DNA of 7,826 nt, taken from assembly GCA_025059545.1 (NCBI GenBank), contig JANXDJ010000060.1:1-7826 (forward strand), in the 5' to 3' direction. Source of the DNA: Archaeoglobaceae archaeon (GTDB lineage Archaea; Halobacteriota; Archaeoglobi; Archaeoglobales; Archaeoglobaceae). Of the stretch, positions 5,321 to 7,826 are shown in pieces (position 1 is the first letter of the stretch; every line of letters begins with the position of its first letter). The translations under genes were made by a program, and so were the position numbers. The notes under the pieces were generated by a model. The model saw only the letters and a list, made by a program, of their open reading frames with translations. It ran no database searches and was not told the DNA's origin.

Positions 5321-6031
5321 AGTTATCAAATCTTCACCATATTCTGCGGTTGAAATCTCAGGTATATTGCCTGCAAAAGCGATTATATCGTCTTTTATGA
5401 CTATAGCTCCCTTAATAAACTCTCGATTTTCGGAATAGAAATTGCTAAGTGTTATTTTTATTTCATCCTTACCAAAGTCTTTTACAGCATTTCCCAATGC
5501 TGTGGCAAAAGCATCCGCAATGCAGGCATTTTCAGCAATAATAGTTGCCGAATCTGCCCATCCAAAGCTAACTGAATGCCCAATTTTTCCACTTGAGGTG
5601 CAAATCGCTATTTTGTCTGTAGGAGGAATCAAAAGGGCAATTTTTGATGGATAAATCGCTACTTTTAGCTCTTCATCAGAATGAATTGCTATATCTCCAC
5701 CGTTGTCAACTACTGCAACATTTGCTCCCGCTTCAACCATTTTATCGACTGCAAACTGTGCAATTGCTCCAGCAACTGAAGCCATTGGTCCAACTTTTGC
5801 AATCCTTGCAGAGTGGCACATTTCCTTGGTTACTCTTTTTCCAGAACATTTTTTGCAATTTAGGGGTTCATAGCTTATTAAAAACTCTGGTTTTAGTTTT
5901 ATATGTTCTTCTATTTCACTTCTCGCCTCTAATATTGCCTTTATGGCTATTTTGTAGAACTCGTCACTTTCGGTTAAAATCGTGGTGTTTGTTTCTCCAT
6001 AAGAGAATTTAAATCTCTTGAACCTTTTCAT
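5312..6031 (-). CDS. UPF0280 family protein (ApbE-like fold)
   Basis: 239 residues, soluble. It carries the marks of the UPF0280/ApbE-like group: KVGPMASVAGAIAQ (79-92), VVDNGGDIAI (107-116), GHSVSFGWADSATI (151-164) and ADAFATALGNAV (172-183). ApbE proteins are flavin transferases, but this one has no lipoprotein signal and the biochemical role of UPF0280 is not known to me. The segment before the GPMASVAG motif holds C59-x2-C62-x9-C72, with C144 and C170 also present; the first three could bind metal or be redox-active. It is the last gene of the operon; its ATG overlaps the TGA of the flavoprotein gene in ATGA, so translation is probably coupled. From memory its Archaeoglobus fulgidus counterpart is AF_0649, with the same neighbours. 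Confidence 0.85.
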   Translation of the reverse strand: MKRFKRFKFSYGETNTTILTESDEFYKIAIKAILEARSEIEEHIKLKPEFLISYEPLNCKKCSGKRVTKEMCHSARIAKVGPMASVAGAIAQFAVDKMVEAGANVAVVDNGGDIAIHSDEELKVAIYPSKIALLIPPTDKIAICTSSGKIGHSVSFGWADSATIIAENACIADAFATALGNAVKDFGKDEIKITLSNFYSENREFIKGAIVIKDDIIAFAGNIPEISTAEYGEDLITKP

Positions 6032-6951
6032 ATGAATATTCTCAGAAAGTCGATGAGAGAGTGTTCTACAAGCCTCTTTCGCTCGAAAGCTATTATCTTT
6101 GGCAATAAGTGGAATGCTGGCAATCCTTTGAGAGCACTGTCTACAAATCTCTGCTCTCTTTCAATCCAACTAAATTCTTTCATTATTCTTTTTTCATACA
6201 TTTCAAGTTTGTTCAGACATTCAAAAAGTATTAATGCAGATTTCAAAGCAGGAACGTTTCCTTCTCCCGCTCCGCTGACACAACCTATAGCTTCACCAAC
6301 TCCAACGACTTTTCCATGAACAAAAGGTCTACATTTTGAAGGAGGAAGCATTCTCAGTTCTGCTTTACAATTACATTTCTTCTCTTTTTCTCGGAAATCA
6401 TATCTTTCTCTAAGCTTTTGTATAAGCTTCTCAACTCTTTCTTCGTAAGCACTTCCCGCACCAATATGCCATTCTCCACCAAGAGGGAATGCCCAAGAAT
6501 ATCCATGTCTTTCGAAATTTATGAAGATGTCTTCTTCTTTTTCATGTTCTTCAACAAACTGGAGTGTGTAGATAAATCGATCTTTATCTATCTTTGGCAA
6601 AAAAGCTCTCTTCGCTCCCGTTGCATCCACTATAATTTCAGCATCTGATTCTCTGAACTCGAAATTTTTCCAAAGATCTTTAAGCAATCTCAGCTTGTCC
6701 ACTGTTACGACGTCTCTATTCTTTAGTTGCAGTCCATTCACAACTATATTTTTTGGTCTAACAAGAACGTAATCATCAAGGTTTACATCTATTTTCGAAT
6801 AAAGCTCCTTTGCCTCGCTATAAGCGAATCCCCAAGCACATCTACAATCAGGAGTTTTTCTTAAGTCGAATATATTCGCTTTTATCCCATTTTTTGTCAG
6901 TAAGCTGTAAAGATAAGTCCCAGCCATTCCTGCGCCGTAGATCTGGATCAT
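6028..6951 (-). CDS. Geranylgeranyl-reductase-like FAD-dependent oxidoreductase
   Basis: 307 residues, shorter than typical archaeal geranylgeranyl reductases (about 390), soluble. N-terminal Rossmann motif GAGMAG (6-11) with D29 at the end of the second strand to hold the FAD ribose; CRCAWGF (36-42) where these reductases usually have a conserved Cys-Gly segment; VDATGAKR (108-115), the second dinucleotide-contact motif; [17 protein letters not shown] (150-166); and [18 protein letters not shown] (215-232), the C-terminal FAD motif with a catalytic-site loop. Extra Cys at 193, 195 and 207. The family saturates isoprenoid double bonds in ether lipids or quinone side chains; the substrate here cannot be told from sequence. 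No Shine-Dalgarno precedes the ATG (6951), which overlaps the icd TGA in ATGA; its own TGA overlaps the next ATG in the same way. Middle gene of a three-gene operon. Confidence 0.8.
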   Translation of the reverse strand: MIQIYGAGMAGTYLYSLLTKNGIKANIFDLRKTPDCRCAWGFAYSEAKELYSKIDVNLDDYVLVRPKNIVVNGLQLKNRDVVTVDKLRLLKDLWKNFEFRESDAEIIVDATGAKRAFLPKIDKDRFIYTLQFVEEHEKEEDIFINFERHGYSWAFPLGGEWHIGAGSAYEERVEKLIQKLRERYDFREKEKKCNCKAELRMLPPSKCRPFVHGKVVGVGEAIGCVSGAGEGNVPALKSALILFECLNKLEMYEKRIMKEFSWIEREQRFVDSALKGLPAFHLLPKIIAFERKRLVEHSLIDFLRIFI

Positions 6952-7826
6952 AGGGTGAGCAAGTTGTCTATAACAGCATTTGCAAATTCTCTTGTTCCAA
7001 CAAGTTTTCCTCCGATTTGACGATGAAGATCGTATGTTACTACACCTTCTCCAATTGTAATGGCAACAGCTTTTTTAATCATTTCGCTTGCCTTTTTCCA
7101 TCCAAGATATTCAAACATCAAGGCTCCTGAAAGTATTTGAGCGGTTGGATTGACCTTATTTTGTCCAGCATACTTTGGAGCGGAGCCGTGAATCGGTTCG
7201 AACACAGCAATACCGTCTCCTATGTTGCTTCCTGGTGCAATGCCGACTCCTCCGACAAGTGCTGCAGCGGTCTCGCTTAAGTAATCTCCATTGAGGTTTG
7301 GCAAAGCGATAACATCGTATTCCTCACTTCTAAGCAATATTTGCTGAAACATGTTGTCCGCTATTCTATCTTTCACAACAATCTTGCCTTCAGGCTGTTT
7401 TCCATCGAAATTGCTGTTGAGTTCTTCTTCGGTTATGCAGTGTTCTCCAAATTCTTGCTTTGCAACTTCGTATCCCCAATCTCTAAAAGCTCCCTCGGTA
7501 TATTTCATGATGTTTCCCTTATGCACGAGTGTGACGCTTTTTCTCTTATTCTCAATTGCATATCTGATAGCCATCCTTACGAGTCTTTTAGTTCCAAATT
7601 CACTTATTGGCTTTATCCCTATACCAGAATCTTTTCTTATCTTTGTTCCAAATTCTCTTTCAAGCAATTCTATTAGCTTCATAGCTTCTTTACTCCCTCT
7701 CTGCCATTCTATTCCTGCATATACATCCTCAGTTGCTTCTCTGAATATTACAAAGTTAACCTTTTCCGGGTTTTTTATTGGGCTCGGAATACCCTTGATA
7801 TGGTAAACGGGACGGACATTTGCATA
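6948..7826 (-). CDS. icd: NADP-dependent isocitrate dehydrogenase, 5' truncated at the window edge
   Basis: The frame runs off the right edge; 292 residues are visible, ending at the TGA at 6950-6948. The Met at 7682 is internal, since coding continues upstream through [12 protein letters not shown] and [13 protein letters not shown]. It aligns with Escherichia coli Icd from about residue 125 to the end. Conserved by that comparison: R129 (NVRPV), R153 and Y160 ([10 protein letters not shown]), K230 (TLVHKGN), the Mg-binding Asp in DRIADNM, LNGDY, and [22 protein letters not shown]. The NADP-selecting K344, Y345, V351, Y391 and R395 are kept ([15 protein letters not shown]), so NADP is the expected cofactor. 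It oxidises isocitrate to 2-oxoglutarate and CO2 in the cytoplasm. One oddity: the usual Asn of R-E-N-x-E-D is Ala. It leads an operon with the flavoprotein and UPF0280 genes; the promoter is outside the window. Confidence 0.95.
   Translation of the reverse strand, partial: YANVRPVYHIKGIPSPIKNPEKVNFVIFREATEDVYAGIEWQRGSKEAMKLIELLEREFGTKIRKDSGIGIKPISEFGTKRLVRMAIRYAIENKRKSVTLVHKGNIMKYTEGAFRDWGYEVAKQEFGEHCITEEELNSNFDGKQPEGKIVVKDRIADNMFQQILLRSEEYDVIALPNLNGDYLSETAAALVGGVGIAPGSNIGDGIAVFEPIHGSAPKYAGQNKVNPTAQILSGALMFEYLGWKKASEMIKKAVAITIGEGVVTYDLHRQIGGKLVGTREFANAVIDNLLTL

Noticed and set aside
5644..6012. 122-codon plus-strand frame rich in Leu/Gln/His
   Set aside because: Antisense to the conserved core of the UPF0280 gene, with biased composition and no ribosome site.
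7680..7682. ATG as the true start of isocitrate dehydrogenase
   Set aside because: Conserved Icd sequence ([15 protein letters not shown]) continues in frame upstream to the window edge, so the gene is truncated rather than short.
7351..7806. 151-codon plus-strand open frame opposite icd
   Set aside because: The minus strand here encodes clearly recognisable isocitrate dehydrogenase motifs; the plus-strand product is Ser/Leu/Phe-rich and matches nothing.

Overview
The window looks like the chromosome of an anaerobic euryarchaeon, most likely a member of the Archaeoglobales. This is inferred from the gene content: a DapL-type aminotransferase, KptA with an N-terminal zinc-binding extension, a three-PAS sensor, and an isocitrate dehydrogenase / geranylgeranyl-reductase-like / UPF0280 gene run. 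From memory, that run matches the order AF0647-AF0648-AF0649 of Archaeoglobus fulgidus. The gaps carry archaeal-style BRE/TATA elements (A-rich stretch plus TTTAAAT) and no bacterial -35/-10 pairs. Genes are tightly packed, AT-rich and rich in AGA and ATA codons. I see no tRNA, rRNA, insertion sequence, CRISPR array or phage gene, so this reads as core chromosome.

Layout. (1) 1-342, plus strand: the C-terminal half of a HAD-IIA phosphatase, cut by the left edge. (2) 339-2135, minus: a soluble three-PAS sensor that ends in a DHp-like helical pair with the phospho-acceptor His replaced and no ATPase domain. It meets the HAD gene tail to tail with a 4-bp overlap. (3) 2136-2324: a regulatory gap with a TATA box, a perfect 7-bp inverted repeat, a possible 41-codon small ORF and an 18-bp tandem duplication. 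(4) 2325-3479, minus: a DapL-type LL-diaminopimelate aminotransferase. (5) 3480-3560: a compact divergent promoter in which one AT core is flanked by inverted GAAGCAA boxes. (6) 3561-5013, plus: an unrecognised 274-residue protein, then kptA one base after its stop codon. (7) 5010-5255, minus: a small zinc-ribbon protein with a long Glu/Asp/Tyr tail, again meeting its convergent neighbour by a 4-bp TTAG overlap. (8) 5312-7826, minus: an operon of icd (5' end outside the window), a geranylgeranyl-reductase-like flavoprotein and a UPF0280 (ApbE-like) protein, joined by two ATGA overlaps.

How they work together. The icd operon couples NADP-dependent 2-oxoglutarate production to a reductase-like flavoprotein and an ApbE-fold protein. 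Two four-base stop/start overlaps make co-translation likely. The divergent promoter would co-control lysine biosynthesis (dapL) and the unknown-kptA pair. No clear defence or mobile system is present. The least explained parts are the kptA partner, the acidic zinc-ribbon protein, the ATPase-less PAS protein with its leader region, and the role of UPF0280 beside icd.
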